Program-made: the position numbers and the translations under genes
Shown: positions 24,581 through 35,783 of the stretch, piece by piece
How the letters are laid out: each line of letters opens with the position of its first letter
How positions within the stretch are numbered: the stretch's first letter is position 1
Notes under the pieces: generated by a model
The model's input: only the letters and a program-made list of their open reading frames with translations
Databases searched by the model: none
What the model was told of the DNA's origin: nothing
Assembly (NCBI RefSeq): GCF_003369915.1
Contig: NC_046674.1
Span: forward strand, 20,153,657-20,217,656
DNA: 64,000 nt
Direction: 5' to 3'
DNA from: Drosophila miranda
Lineage: Eukaryota; Arthropoda; Insecta; Diptera; Drosophilidae

Positions 24581-26587
24581 ATGTCGCGCCACAGGATTGT
24601 TCGGACGATGGATTACAAAGACGAATACGATGGTTACGATGACGTCTACGGACACTCCGTTGATGATGACCACTGCATTTCACCCACAGATGCCCAACAA
24701 TGGCTGTACGACCGGGAGCGCGGCAGGCAGAGCATTTCCGCCTTCATTAGCAAGAACAAAGACATCAAGGAGGAAGGGGAGCACGACGAGGACGCCGAGG
24801 ACGAGGCCTACGAGAAGGCCAGACGCGACTCTGAGAGCTTCCAGATGCCCGAACTGAACGAAATGGACCAGGCCAAGCTGAGTTCCTGCGTGGACGAGGT
24901 GCGGAGTGTGGTGGGCGACACCGTGTCCGAGCGCCGCATTGTGGAGACCTCCATGAAATTTGACTACGACATACAGAAGATTTTGGACGAGATCCTAAAC
25001 GGAGAGACAAAGAAGTCGGCCAAACCTACGCTCCGACCGAAGGTGCCTGTCCCCATTGCAGCCACTACAGTGAAGTCTGCCAGCAAGCCCCCGCCCCCGG
25101 CAAAAATCAGCCTAAAGGAGCCGCGGCGTGGCTTTGAAATAGCTTCTCCCAAGTTACCGTCCTCCCCTGTAATCTCTGGCAGGAATAGCCCCATCGAGGT
25201 GGGAGAAGGCGATTTGTCCCGCACTTCCGCCAGCCTCTTCAAGGTCTCTAAGGACCAGGCCCAACGCAATGCCCAGCAACTGTACGAGAAGGAGCGATCC
25301 GACCAAAAGAGCCACATCCACATGATCGTCATCGGCCATGTAGATGCGGGAAAGAGCACCCTGATGGGCCACTTACTCTACGACACAGGAAACGTCTCGC
25401 AGCGCGTGATGCACAAGCACGAGCAAGAGTCCAAGAAGCTTGGGAAGCAGAGCTTCATGTACGCCTGGGTTCTGGACGAGACCGGCGAGGAGCGTGCCCG
25501 AGGTATCACCATGGACGTGGGGCAGTCTCGCATCGAGACAAAGACAAAGATTGTGACTCTGCTAGATGCGCCTGGCCACAAGGATTTCATACCCAACATG
25601 ATCTCCGGTGCCACACAGGCGGATGTGGCCCTCCTAGTGGTGGATGCCACGCGGGGCGAATTCGAATCCGGCTTTGAGCTGGGTGGACAGACGCGCGAGC
25701 ATGCCATCCTGGTGAGATCCCTGGGTGTCAACCAGCTGGGCGTGGTTATCAACAAGCTGGACACTGTTGGCTGGTCCCAGCAGCGATTCACGGAGATTGT
25801 CACCAAACTAAAGTCCTTCCTTAAACAGGCGGGCTTCAAGGAGTCGGACGTAAGCTTCACGCCGTGCTCTGGCCTGACCGGCGAGAATCTCACCAAGACA
25901 GCCCAGGAGGCCGCACTCACCAGCTGGTACAGTGGTCGCAACCTGCTGGACGTGATTGAGAATTTCAAAATACCGGAGCGGGCCATCGACAGACCGCTGC
26001 GGATGTCAGTCTCGGATATCTACAAGGGCACTGGTTCGGGATTCTGCATTTCTGGACGAGTTGAGACTGGTATGATCTGCGTGAATGATAAGGTGCTGGT
26101 CGGCGCAAGCAGGGAGCAGGCGCAGGTCAAGTCCCTGACCATGGATGAGTTCACCCAGACGAGCGTCTTTGCTGGCGATCAGATTTCGGTGACGCTGGCC
26201 GGCGTGGATATCAACAACATAACCGTCGGCTGCATCATCAGTGACCCACAGACACCTATTCCCGTGACCACACGCTTCCAGGCCCGCATCATCGTCTTCA
26301 GTGTCAAGGTGCCCATCACCATGGGGTATCCGGTGCTGCTCCACCACCAGTCGCTCATCGAGCCGGCTGTTGTTTGCAAACTGACGGCATCCATACACAA
26401 GAGCACCGGCGAGGTGGTAAAGAAAAAGCCCCGTTGCCTAGGCAGCAACTCGTGTGCCCTGGTCGAATTGGAGACGAGTCGCCCCATCTGCATAGAGCGG
26501 TACGCCGAATTCAAGGAACTGGGTCGCATCATGTTGCGGGTGGCTGGTGTGACGATTGCTGCTGGAATGGTCACAAAGATACGCTGA
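24581..26587 (+). CDS. HBS1: Ribosome-rescue GTPase HBS1
   Basis: Translational GTPase of the eRF3/EF-Tu class that acts with Pelota to split stalled ribosomes in no-go and non-stop decay. It is a single uninterrupted frame of 668 aa, the usual length for insect HBS1. The N-terminal HBS1_N region (about residues 10-70, with DYKDEYDGYDDVYGHSVDD and DAQQWLYD) is followed by a disordered linker. The G domain starts at about residue 245: P-loop GHVDAGKST (about 252-260), G3 DAPGHKD (about 329-335), G4 NKLD (about 391-394). Beta-barrel domains II and III follow, ending TIAAGMVTKIR. The first ATG gives the expected N-terminus; a second, four codons into the G/C-rich region, is out of frame. The 5' flank is the end of dispersed repeat copy B. 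Confidence 0.97.
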   Translation: MSRHRIVRTMDYKDEYDGYDDVYGHSVDDDHCISPTDAQQWLYDRERGRQSISAFISKNKDIKEEGEHDEDAEDEAYEKARRDSESFQMPELNEMDQAKLSSCVDEVRSVVGDTVSERRIVETSMKFDYDIQKILDEILNGETKKSAKPTLRPKVPVPIAATTVKSASKPPPPAKISLKEPRRGFEIASPKLPSSPVISGRNSPIEVGEGDLSRTSASLFKVSKDQAQRNAQQLYEKERSDQKSHIHMIVIGHVDAGKSTLMGHLLYDTGNVSQRVMHKHEQESKKLGKQSFMYAWVLDETGEERARGITMDVGQSRIETKTKIVTLLDAPGHKDFIPNMISGATQADVALLVVDATRGEFESGFELGGQTREHAILVRSLGVNQLGVVINKLDTVGWSQQRFTEIVTKLKSFLKQAGFKESDVSFTPCSGLTGENLTKTAQEAALTSWYSGRNLLDVIENFKIPERAIDRPLRMSVSDIYKGTGSGFCISGRVETGMICVNDKVLVGASREQAQVKSLTMDEFTQTSVFAGDQISVTLAGVDINNITVGCIISDPQTPIPVTTRFQARIIVFSVKVPITMGYPVLLHHQSLIEPAVVCKLTASIHKSTGEVVKKKPRCLGSNSCALVELETSRPICIERYAEFKELGRIMLRVAGVTIAAGMVTKIR

Positions 26588-26693
26588 GCTGAGGGGGCTG
26601 CTGAAATTTATAAATTTTAGTTACATATTTTTTATATTTTGCTAAATATAAAACAAACAGTTGAACCAGTTCTAAAAGTCGTTGGAGCAGTGA

Positions 26694-26745
26694 AATTGTT
26701 AGTAATATTAATATTAAACTGAATAACACAATTGAGGAATATGAT
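26694..26745 (+). repeat. Dispersed repeat, copy E (short fragment)
   Basis: The blocks GTTAGTAATATTAA, CTGAATAACACAATTGAGGA and ATATGATTTTC parallel the middle of copies B, C and D (TAGTAATATTAAGCCGAAT then CGAGGAATAT..TTTTC). About 50 bases only, so the homology is suggestive. It lies directly before the Rap1 promoter module and in the same orientation. Confidence 0.4.
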
Positions 26746-26754
26746 TTTCATCGG

Positions 26755-26820
26755 TATATTGACGGTATATTTCTGAGTGTCAGACGGTATATTTGTTCGA
26801 TAAGTCCTCTGGTCACACTG
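26755..26820 (+). promoter_or_regulatory. Composite promoter of Rap1 (motif 6, degenerate DRE, motif 1)
   Basis: CGGTATATTG, then two further CGGTATATTT boxes (motif 6; last at 26785-26794), a degenerate DRE TTCGATAA near 26796, and a perfect motif 1 TGGTCACACTG at 26810-26820. The intervening TGAGTGTCAGACGG resembles TGATGGTCGGACGG of the dre4 module, so similarity extends beyond the motifs themselves. Transcription of Rap1 probably starts here, giving a leader of about 1 kb before splicing. Confidence 0.75.
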
Positions 26821-27852
26821 CACCAAACATTTTCGGTGCGGGTTACGGGCGAGAAAAATTGTCTTTGCCTAGAATTAAAACGTTATCAATACAACAAAGT
26901 ACAGGAATTCGCGGCCATTACCGTTTTCTTGGCTTTATCGAGAATCCAGCAACCATATCTGCCCTCGAGTCGCAGCTAACACACAAGAAAAGGTAAAACT
27001 CCGAATAGAGTTGCCTGCTAGCAACTCTAAAAATGAATCATAAAAGACCAAGATAGAGCGACGAGAACGAGCAACAAAAAAGAAGAGTGCAGTCAGTTCT
27101 TGAAGCCAGCACAGCATACAAACCAAAAACCAACCCAAAACCAAACCAAAAAACGAAACGAAACGCAACAAACGAATTTACAGTGCAATCGAGCTTTATT
27201 CAACATACAAAAAATTGCTTTCTTTATTCCCACAGTGCGCTCTCGGTAACAGCAACAGTGACAACGGCAGTGGCAAAGCGGTGGCAGCGGAAAAGCAGAA
27301 GCGCCAGCGGAAATTTCTTTTATCGCTGAAAGCAACAATTGACGGAACGCACGCACCTCCACGAGAACCTGAGCGGAAAGAGCGAGGGAGAGGCACAAAC
27401 ACTCACACACACACAGACACAAACACAAGTACTCTCTCCACACTACACACAGACACACACTCGTACACGGCACAAAGGTTATCATCAATAACAGAACCAA
27501 CAACAAAATTACTTTAAATATAAATATATATACATATATAACGTTCAAAAAAACAAACAAAAAAAAAAACGTTCTAAAAGAACAACCACAAAACTGCAAC
27601 CGAAAAGCAATCGCCGAACAACGCCTAAACTAGTGATTTTTGTGAGAGAGACCAAGACCGAGAACGAGAGAGTGAGAAGTGAGTAAGAGAGTAAGAGAGG
27701 AGAGAGAGCCGCCCCGCGTTTTAAAATTAAACATTTGCAACTTCAATAACTCCAAGAGGAATTTGTAACTGGAAACCCACCTGAACCCGAGTATTACCTA
27801 CCGCCTACCTGCTTTTTGGTCTTACACAAACTACAGACAGCTACAGTGAAAA
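26821..27852 (+). other. Presumed Rap1 5' untranslated region
   Basis: No coding frame of interest. It contains a possible splice donor AAAAGGTAAAAC near 26993, CA-rich and A-rich sequence, and ACACAG/CAACAA repeats leading to the Rap1 ATG. Candidate acceptors (CAG) lie within 30 bases of the ATG. This reading rests on the promoter module at its left end. Confidence 0.5.
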
Positions 27853-28407
27853 ATGCGTGAATACAAAATTGTGGTTCTGGGCAGCGGCGGCGTGGGCAAG
27901 TCCGCCCTCACAGTGCAGTTTGTGCAGTGCATTTTCGTGGAGAAGTACGACCCCACCATCGAGGACAGCTACCGCAAGCAGGTGGAGGTGGACGGGCAGC
28001 AGTGCATGCTGGAGATCCTCGACACGGCTGGCACGGAGCAGTTCACGGCCATGCGGGATCTGTATATGAAGAACGGCCAGGGATTCGTGCTGGTGTACTC
28101 GATAACAGCGCAGTCGACGTTCAATGATCTACAGGACCTGCGCGAGCAGATACTGAGGGTAAAGGATACGGACGATGTGCCCATGGTGCTGGTGGGCAAC
28201 AAGTGCGATCTCGAGGAAGAGCGGGTCGTCGGCAAGGAGCTGGGCAAGAGCCTGGCCAATCAGTTCAATTGCGCCTTCATGGAGACCTCAGCCAAAGCCA
28301 AAGTGAATGTGAACGATATTTTCTACGATTTGGTTAGGCAGATCAATAAGAAGTCACCCGAAAAGAAACAAAAGAAACCGAAAAAGTCCCTATGTGTTCT
28401 GCTATAA
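27853..28407 (+). CDS. Rap1: Ras-family small GTPase Rap1 (Roughened)
   Basis: Membrane-bound switch GTPase controlling adherens junctions, cell shape and some MAPK signalling. Its 184 codons have no intron, the family's exact length. P-loop GSGGVGKS is at residues 10-17. The effector loop YDPTIEDSY is at 32-40, identical to the Ras/Rap type. DTAGTEQ begins at 57; Thr61 in place of the Ras Gln is diagnostic of Rap. NKCD is at about 116-119 and SAK near 147. The polybasic tail KKQKKPKKS precedes the CaaX box CVLL, whose final Leu predicts geranylgeranylation. The 3' flank is long and AT-rich, with AATAAA at 29667-29672 and again near 29834. Confidence 0.98.
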   Translation: MREYKIVVLGSGGVGKSALTVQFVQCIFVEKYDPTIEDSYRKQVEVDGQQCMLEILDTAGTEQFTAMRDLYMKNGQGFVLVYSITAQSTFNDLQDLREQILRVKDTDDVPMVLVGNKCDLEEERVVGKELGKSLANQFNCAFMETSAKAKVNVNDIFYDLVRQINKKSPEKKQKKPKKSLCVLL

Positions 28408-31028
28408 GACTTCCAACAAAACAAAAAAAAGGAAAAACAAAATAAAAAAGGGTATAGGAGAAGAGCGGTTAAGAGAGGAGGGAAGGAGAGGAGAACAAGT
28501 ATAAGAGTAAAGTTAAAAACATTTTCAATTTTTTTTTCGTTCTTGTTTCGTTTTCGATCCGAATGCAATATGCAGTTATACAATACAACACAATATAAAA
28601 ATTGTCAAACAAACAAACAAAAAATTGAAATAACCAATCTACTATATATACAATACAAGAGAATGAGCAAAAAACGTACATATGCTGACAATGTTTTATA
28701 ACTGTTTAAAGTTTTTGTAATTATTACTATTTACTACTATTATGATTGTACTATTTTTCGCTGATTAACCATTAATCAATATGGGGAATTATTTAATATA
28801 CTTATACACACACATATATATATATATACATATTTGTCGTTCGTTTTTTGAGCCGTTTTTTAAATTATGCAACAAATGAAACATTCGTAAACTAAAACAT
28901 TCGTATTTATTGATTCTTTTCGATTATACTCTATACACAATACGTCTTATATACAACAAAGCAAAACAAAAGCAAAAACCAACAAAGAAACAACAAGTAA
29001 TATCTATAAATAGAGCCGTATACCTAATGTCATGTCGTTGCTCTTCTACCAATTGCAAAAACAAAGAAGTAAGAAAAGAAAACCAATTCAACTCAAAATC
29101 AAATTAAGCTAAATATTAACTTGTACTAGCCTGATAGATGATGATGATGATCATAATGATGAATCCAGATAAAAGCAAATAAAATTGAGAAACAACAAGT
29201 AAACATGTATAAGAACATATTTTATAAAAATATTGTCTGCAAATGATGTCAAAATGTTGCAAACAACCAGAAGAGTAATGAGATCCATTTAGTAACTAGT
29301 TTAAAACAAATTTACAACTAATTGTTTAATACGATCAATCAATCCAAAATTGTAAACACCTCCATACACACACAAACACACCTGCACACACACATGCATG
29401 CTACATCCCAACATATATACAAAACACACAAATACACTCCGGCACGCTCTCAGAGAGCCAATACCAAGGCGGAAGTGGGACGGAACATACATTGACCTAC
29501 GATAGCTACTTCCGCACCCTTTTTGCGGATCAGAAGAAATATTCGGCAGAAACATAGAAAAAGAAAGGAAGCCACAAATTCTAGTATATTTATGCATACG
29601 AAATGGTCGTGTCAATCCCAAAATGAAAAGAAATATTAAAACGAAGTAAATTTATAAATATTTCATAATAAACATTGCATAAACATAAACATAAACTTCG
29701 CGTAGTAACCAATATGCCCTTAAATCAAAGTCTAAACACAGCCAACAACCAACATTGAAACTAATTAAAAACCTAAGCCCAAACGTATATATTATATACA
29801 TATATGATAAAAGATACAAATCATTTTTGAATATAATAAAAAAAAACCAACCGTTACAATAACATAATGTAATAATGAGCGTGTGAAATGAATGTAATTG
29901 AAAAACAATTTTTTTTCGAACTTGTTCCCTTACTTGCCGTCCGCTCAGGATCTGCGATACTTCAGAACAGAAGTTTTGTCAGTCCTGAAGTCGAGGGTGA
30001 AGTAACTTAACAGGTTCGAGCATCTTTTAATTATTAATAAATGTATTATGTTTATAAAAAATTAAAAATGAAATGCAAAAACAAAATAAAAATTAAATAA
30101 ATTCAAATATGAATGGGTACAGTCATTTGGGAGGAAAAACACTTTAAATTGAAATTTTGAAATATCTGTATTTGATACTTGGAATAGTAATACAAGGTAG
30201 TTATTCAAATATTTATACATACAATTACAATCAAATAGCCGCCTTTTATAATTATAATAATGTTTTGCTACTTTATAGCACGCATATTCACTGAAAGATT
30301 TTCCATAGGTCCGCTTTGGAGCTACTTGAAGTTTTGTCATCCATGGGGGGTAGGCTGGTAAAACTGCATTTGATATGGTGTCTGGACACGAATGCATAGT
30401 TTTGAGAGACTCGACTTGTCGGGATACATATTTATATAATATAGCCATGCATAGGGTGGAAGCCAGTTAAGCGCAGGACCACATTGATTTAAAAGGGGAG
30501 AAAGAGTTTTCGTTTACATGAATATTTAGCTTCGATTACTGTACAATAAGTTTGTTTTGGGTTTCTTTATAATGACTAGGTTTTTGGGCTAAGCAAGGTG
30601 CTCTACAGAGTTTTATATTCTTGGTGTGATGCTCAATTAATTAACGCATTCAATAATCAGTCCAACTGTGTGCTGCAAACTAGGGCTCTAAAGAAACGCC
30701 CGGTTCTTGTCTTCTTTAAAAATTATCAATAAAACTTAATTTTGCTAATTTGGCAACAACGAAAGTTGAAAAAAAATTTTATACAAATCATATTGTAAAA
30801 CGAGATATTGCACTGGGATGTTTACGAGGGGTAAAAATTGCACTTTGGTTATGATGTGTGGGGGTGTTTAAAAACTAGAATAATACAATTTTTTCGCATC
30901 TTGTTTTTGAGATTGGGAGGAGATTTCGTTCTTGCTTAGAGATTACTTTAAAGGAGATTACAAGCGCACGTGATCGTCACGGTATGGCCATTGAGATAAG
31001 ATAACAAAATGCTGGACCCGTACGCGCT
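28408..31028. other. Rap1 3' UTR and spacer before the CUE-domain gene
   Basis: AT-rich and A-rich sequence with TA and CA microsatellites (28807-28830 and 29364-29396). At least two AATAAA signals for Rap1 lie near 29667 and 29834. From about 30000 to 31028 it should include the 3' end of the minus-strand CUE gene. Minus-strand frames here (for example 30062-30448) show no family resemblance. Confidence 0.5.
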
Positions 31029-32028
31029 TCACTTGCGTAGTTGCAACTGGCCCTGCTGCTGCTGCTGTTGCTGGGATTGCGGTTGGCTCGACTGCTGTTG
31101 TTGCTGCTGCTGATGATGGTGGTGGTCCTCATCGTCGCTGGGCTCCTCGCGCAACGGTAAGGAGTCGATTTGCTTGGCGGTGGTTACCTTTTTATTGCGC
31201 TGCCAGGTGAAGACGCGTGCCATTTGTAGGAATTTCTTGCGCGACATCTTTCCCATGTTCTTAAGACGCTCCTGAAACGGGGCATCATCCTCGCCCTTGG
31301 TCTTTCCCGTCTGCTCCTTCTCGAGGGCGTTCATGAAGTCTTGATTCCAGCGCAATTGATTCATAAACTCTTCGTTCTGCAGCATGAGGGCGAACTGCTC
31401 GTCGGGTAGCTCAAAGTCCTGCTGGCCAGCAGCAGGTGCAATGCGTAGAAAGCCTGGCGGAAGCACACCCAAAATGGGTGGGTTCCAGCGACGGGCTGTG
31501 CTGCTACTCTGACTCCTCTTTGTGGGCGTGCTGCTCTGGCTATTGATCCGATTCGAGGTGCCCAGTGGCCGCATCTTGGGCGAGGCACCCGTGTTGGGAT
31601 GATTCGGCGAAGCGCTGGCGGTTGTTAGTAAAGCGCCAGCGCTGGCTGCTGCTGCGGCTGCACCACTGTCCCCAATGCCATCCGTGGTGTCAACGAGCTG
31701 GACATTGCGCCGTAGGTCTTTGTCCGAATCGTTGAGATTGATGAGACTCTGCTGTGGGGAGACATTAGCATCCAGTTCATTGCGCAGTTTTTCGTTCTGT
31801 CACATGCGGTTAGGTTAGTATAGTAGCTGCTGTTAGTATACACAAACAAACGCACACACGGACCCCTACCTGATTATCTATGGACATGGCCAATAGGGCA
31901 TCTATTGTCTGATCCACGGCGCCCAGATTTGCCCGCAGTATGGCCTCAATTACCTCGCGATCGATGTCGGGAAACATCTTCTTGAAATCGGCCATGGCCT
32001 GCGAAAATTCCAGTTGCAGCGTCGACAT
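31029..32028 (-). CDS. CUE-domain protein, CUEDC1-like
   Basis: Exons 32028-31870 and 31796-31029 (927 nt, 308 aa), joined at GTAGGG/CAG across 73 bases. The N-terminal CUE ubiquitin-binding domain spans about residues 4-48, with the defining MFP motif (MADFKKMFPDIDREVIEAIL) and the closing di-Leu (DALLAMS). A low-complexity Ala/Ser linker follows. Next is a conserved central block, WNPPILGVLPPGFLRI and FALMLQNEEFMNQLRWNQDF, that is characteristic of CUEDC1. The tail is His/Gln-rich (DDEDHHHH plus polyGln). The start is the ATG at 32028, directly before the CUE domain; frame continues upstream but into promoter motifs. The cellular role of CUEDC1 proteins is little known; ubiquitin binding is inferred from the domain. 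Confidence 0.88.
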
Positions 32029-32059
32029 TTCGAAAAATAAAAATATTTTTTGGCTCCTC

Positions 32060-32140
32060 CAGTGTGACCCCGCGAACTTATCGTTAAAATATTCCAGCTG
32101 ACCCTCAGAAAATACCGTATAATTTTTAAAATATACCAAT
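32060..32140 (-). promoter_or_regulatory. Composite promoter of the CUE-domain gene
   Basis: Read on the minus strand: TTGGTATATTTT (about 32140-32129), TACGGTATTTTC, TGAGGGTCAG, a degenerate DRE AACGATAA, and GGGTCACACTGG (motif 1, 32069-32060). The start codon is 32 bases further on, so the leader is very short. The architecture matches the dre4 and Rap1 modules, and the upstream side merges into dispersed repeat copy D. Confidence 0.7.
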
Positions 32141-32159
32141 GACAAAACGAACTTAGCCC

Positions 32160-32956
32160 ACTTGACCCCCTTCTCTTTAAATAGGTGAACAGCTTGAGTT
32201 AAATCGGGAAAATAATACCGTTTGTAAATTTTTCTTGTAAATCCATCCTTTCTGTTTCCCTACGATAAAAGCTATCACGATATCTTTCACCTGAACTGCG
32301 CTTAAATTCTTCAAGTTTAAAAATGTTTAATAACCACTGTATTTGAATGCCCATTGGTCTACAATGGGTTAATCGCTCTCTGTCCCATGATTGAAAATTA
32401 TATTCCACGATATTGATATTCGGCTTAATATTACTAGCTATCTAGGACCCTCAGCCCTAAACACATAACTGTATACGATTGATGAATCAATTTCCTACAA
32501 GATTGGTTAATTTTAAGTATTTATTTTTATTTGATTGTGTCTAAAATAAGCTTTAAACCAAAAAGGTCACAGCACAAAACGTACACATGTACGGAATTAA
32601 TGCAAGTGTGTTTGGAATGATACGTCATTCTTGCTGGTCAACCGGTATCAGTTATGATATGGACATTTGTATATCCTGTTTCCTTTGGGTAATGCAAAAA
32701 TTATTTTTTCCAACCTGCTTTGAAATGTAATAAATAATGCCTTCTTACAGATTTAAATTTATGGACCTATTTATGCATCTGATTTGTGCAGATTATATAT
32801 TACATATGTACATACATATGTATATGCATATGTGTCTTGATTCCGTCTCTGTAAGAGGACCATTAACTGCAAAATTTCGTAGGTAGTTGCATTCATAGGA
32901 GACTAGATAACAAAAATTTCCTCAATTCAATAATATCCTTTTCTCAAGGGTATGCA
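32160..32956 (-). repeat. Dispersed repeat, copy D (near full length, inverted)
   Basis: Reverse complement of copy B over most of its length, with clear blocks such as CGATTGATGAATCAAT, CTAGCTATCTAGGACCCTCA, AATAAGCTTTAAACC and TGCTGGTCAACCGG. Copy D keeps the end block CAAGTGGGCTAAGTTCG also seen in copy C. Length is about 800 bp. It is co-oriented with the minus-strand CUE-domain gene and lies immediately upstream of its promoter. Confidence 0.75.
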
Positions 32957-35476
32957 CTGTGCACGACAGGATACTAGAGCTGCGCGCCACAGTGGCATTG
33001 TTTGAGAGTGAATGAGTGACAAGGATATGAATGCAAACCAGTGGAATAAATGATGAAAAGAAGCACGAGTTGACATAGCGAAAATTAAAAACAACGTGCA
33101 TATGTATGTTTCAATACCCTCCGTTCTTTGGTAAAACTGTAAAAATGAAATTTAAAATATTGACGGAATCGATGAAATATACCTCGAGTCGAGTTGTTAT
33201 TTCAAATTGAATCACATCTGTGACTCAAAATACTATTTTCTGGTATAGATTGGGAAAGGTCTGTAAATGTATACATTAGATAGGCCAGTTTCGCACTCCG
33301 CCAATAGAGTCTCCACCGGACCATGTTCCTATCCGGTCTCGTTCAGCATGATTCATTCCTTGTAAGTATTGCTGGTATGTTTAAATGTGCATATGTATAT
33401 ACATATATCCAATCTGCCCTAAAGAAATTTCGGGCTATTCAAAAAATATATTTGAAACCCATATTGCGTGGTAGTAAGTCATTGGGCAGGAAAGGCGGGA
33501 AATCAAATTTAAATCTGATGACTGTATCAATAAATCACAATCAAATGCATTTTTATGTGGGTTCCTGTACAGTTACACTTTCAAATGAGTCAATAAACAT
33601 TTATCAACGCATGGTGGAAGCCTTACCCTCACGTGATTGTCTCAACTGCTGATAATTGTCCGGCACGTGCTTGCTTCGGTTCCGGCATGCAAAGCCAGTT
33701 CCGTCTGCCGCTCTTTAATAAGTGTCAATTAGCACTGATATGATTGTCGTTTGATACTCTATCAGCGATACTATGCTTCCAAAGTAAGACGCTTATCTAT
33801 GTATATCATATCTGTCAGACAAGTGATGATTCCGATTATTCCACCCCCATCGATTCCGGGTGATGTAACAAAAAAAATTAATTTAATCACATTGTCTACA
33901 AATGAAGCGTGGGCGAGAGATTAGCCAGCAACCTTTCGATATTTTCGGATCAGACAAAAGGTTAGGCGTGTCAATATACTAGATTTAATTGGAATAATCA
34001 GCATTTTTTGGGAACATTTCTAGACAAAATTAATTACTGTCTACTGGAATACGAAGAAACGCAAATGACTAGGGGAAATTCTTTGTATTAGAAGTAACCT
34101 TTTTGGGTGTTAAAAAATGTACTCAAAACTTGCAAAAGTTTTATTTTTTAATTATTCTGCCACCCACCATTTATTTTATTTTAGCTTTGGGTTTCTGTCT
34201 GATTTAATCTCTGGTAGATATTGCATCACATTATTCTGCCAAAAAATCTCACAGAGCAGAGAGAGGGTCGGAGGTCTGACTTATAGCATAAAAGATAAGA
34301 TCAGCTTGGTTATCTCTGCGATGGACAAGTGTAAATTTCCACTCTATTTTTAGATGAATTTCCGTAACTGCGAATTTATTTTAATTCGTATTGTTTGGTC
34401 AACACTTTTTGTTGATATCATTTAAAAGTACATATGCCAGAGATCCCCTACTGAAGATGGAACCCAAAATACCTATAATCATGTGATTCCATAGCTTCTT
34501 AGGGCGAAATTTCATGAGTTTGCAATATCCGCTAAACATTTCAGCATCCGCTAAGTGGAAAAAACTGCGAACCGACATTGACCCAATTAAATTTGAAATG
34601 TTCTAGCAAAATCGTTGCGGGTTTAATGACCTATAATTGAAAGTGATGGGGGCATTGATCTTCGGGAATTCAACGAATATACGCCTACTATCGTACAGTT
34701 TGTAGATTGTGTCCAAAGCCTTGACTCAAGATCCTTGGCAAACTGCCGCCGGAATCGAGTCAATGAACCAAGCGAGGGAGTAAACGCAAGCTCCAAGACA
34801 GAGCGTGATCAGCGAGTGGGACAAATGAGATTTAACCTCTTGATATACAGAGCTTGAACAAACTAATATACCTTACATTCTACGCTGTAGCGCAGTCTAA
34901 TTTTTCGGTTGCTTAAATCTATATGGCTTGATCATAAATCTTGGCTTTATCGGACGATTTGTCAAAAGCGTGGCATGGTACACAATCGCGCAGTCCCGAG
35001 TACCGCGACTAGAACCAACATAATTCAGTTTCTGTTGAGGCCAGAGCCGAGAGAGCCTCACGAACAGTAGTACTACGAGATCGATCCGATTCGATCCGAT
35101 CTGATCTGATCCGATGTGTTTAGTTTTCGAACGCACCGTAAAGAAGAACGTCGCGAACGCCATTTGATTACTCTCGCATTTCGGCGAACAAAAGTATAAT
35201 TATAAGAACTTTTCAAGTGCTCCCATTCCCATTCACCCATTTACACCCCCACAAAACCGAACCTCTGTTCGGTTGGAATAACTAAACGCCCACAAGAACA
35301 TTGGAACCTACCTACGCCTCCTCCCAAAACACCCAATACACTTTTGTAGCATCCGAAGTGTCGTCGGGTTTCCGACGGCTGTATGGTGTTGTTGTGGTCG
35401 TGTTACCGCGTTGTTAGCCAGGTCTACGAGTATTTTTACCTGTTGCCTTACCCTTTTTGTGCGTCGGTCAAGCGCC
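32957..35476. other. Intergenic region upstream of CNMa
   Basis: No recognised gene. A 109-codon plus-strand frame (33323-33652) and short frames elsewhere have no family resemblance. GATCCGAT-type tandem sequence is at 35082-35115. The stretch is AT-rich, and I see no RNA gene by eye. Confidence 0.45.
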
Positions 35477-35783
35477 TATATAAACAAGTGCTCTCAACGG
35501 ATTTGCGTTTATTCTGCATTGTCACACCTAACGCTCAAGATTCCCAAAGCGGAGCAAGAAAAAAAGAACACTTTCAATCTGAATTATTTTATATATTTTT
35601 TTTTGGAAATTTCAATAGACAAAAAAAGTACCACAATACTTAGTAAAAAAGTACATTTATAGTAAAAAAGTACAGTTACAGTGAAAAGTGCTGAAAAGAG
35701 AAGAAATAACCTTGAGAAATAAGAATTTGAAAATTTCTTTAAAAGAACTTGAATTACTTGAAAAGGAATTGAATTTTTAAGAG
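35477..35783 (+). promoter_or_regulatory. TATA promoter and candidate 5' non-coding exon, probably of CNMa
   Basis: A strong TATATAAA box at 35477-35484 is followed by an A-rich segment without long frames and then a consensus splice donor GAG|GTAAGT (exon end 35783). The next plus-strand gene is CNMa, whose coding exon 38611 begins just after an acceptor (TTCCGCAG at 38607) with only three leader bases before the ATG. An upstream 5' exon must therefore exist. Linking the two gives a 2.8-kb intron. The link is inference. Confidence 0.5.

Noticed and set aside
24964-26574. Minus-strand frames inside HBS1 (131, 202 and 131 codons)
   Set aside because: Shadow frames from G/C-rich third positions of HBS1.
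33323-33652. 109-codon plus-strand frame
   Set aside because: No recognisable family, promoter or splice context; its second half (GRKGGKSNLNLMTVSINHNQ) looks protein-like but could not be supported further.
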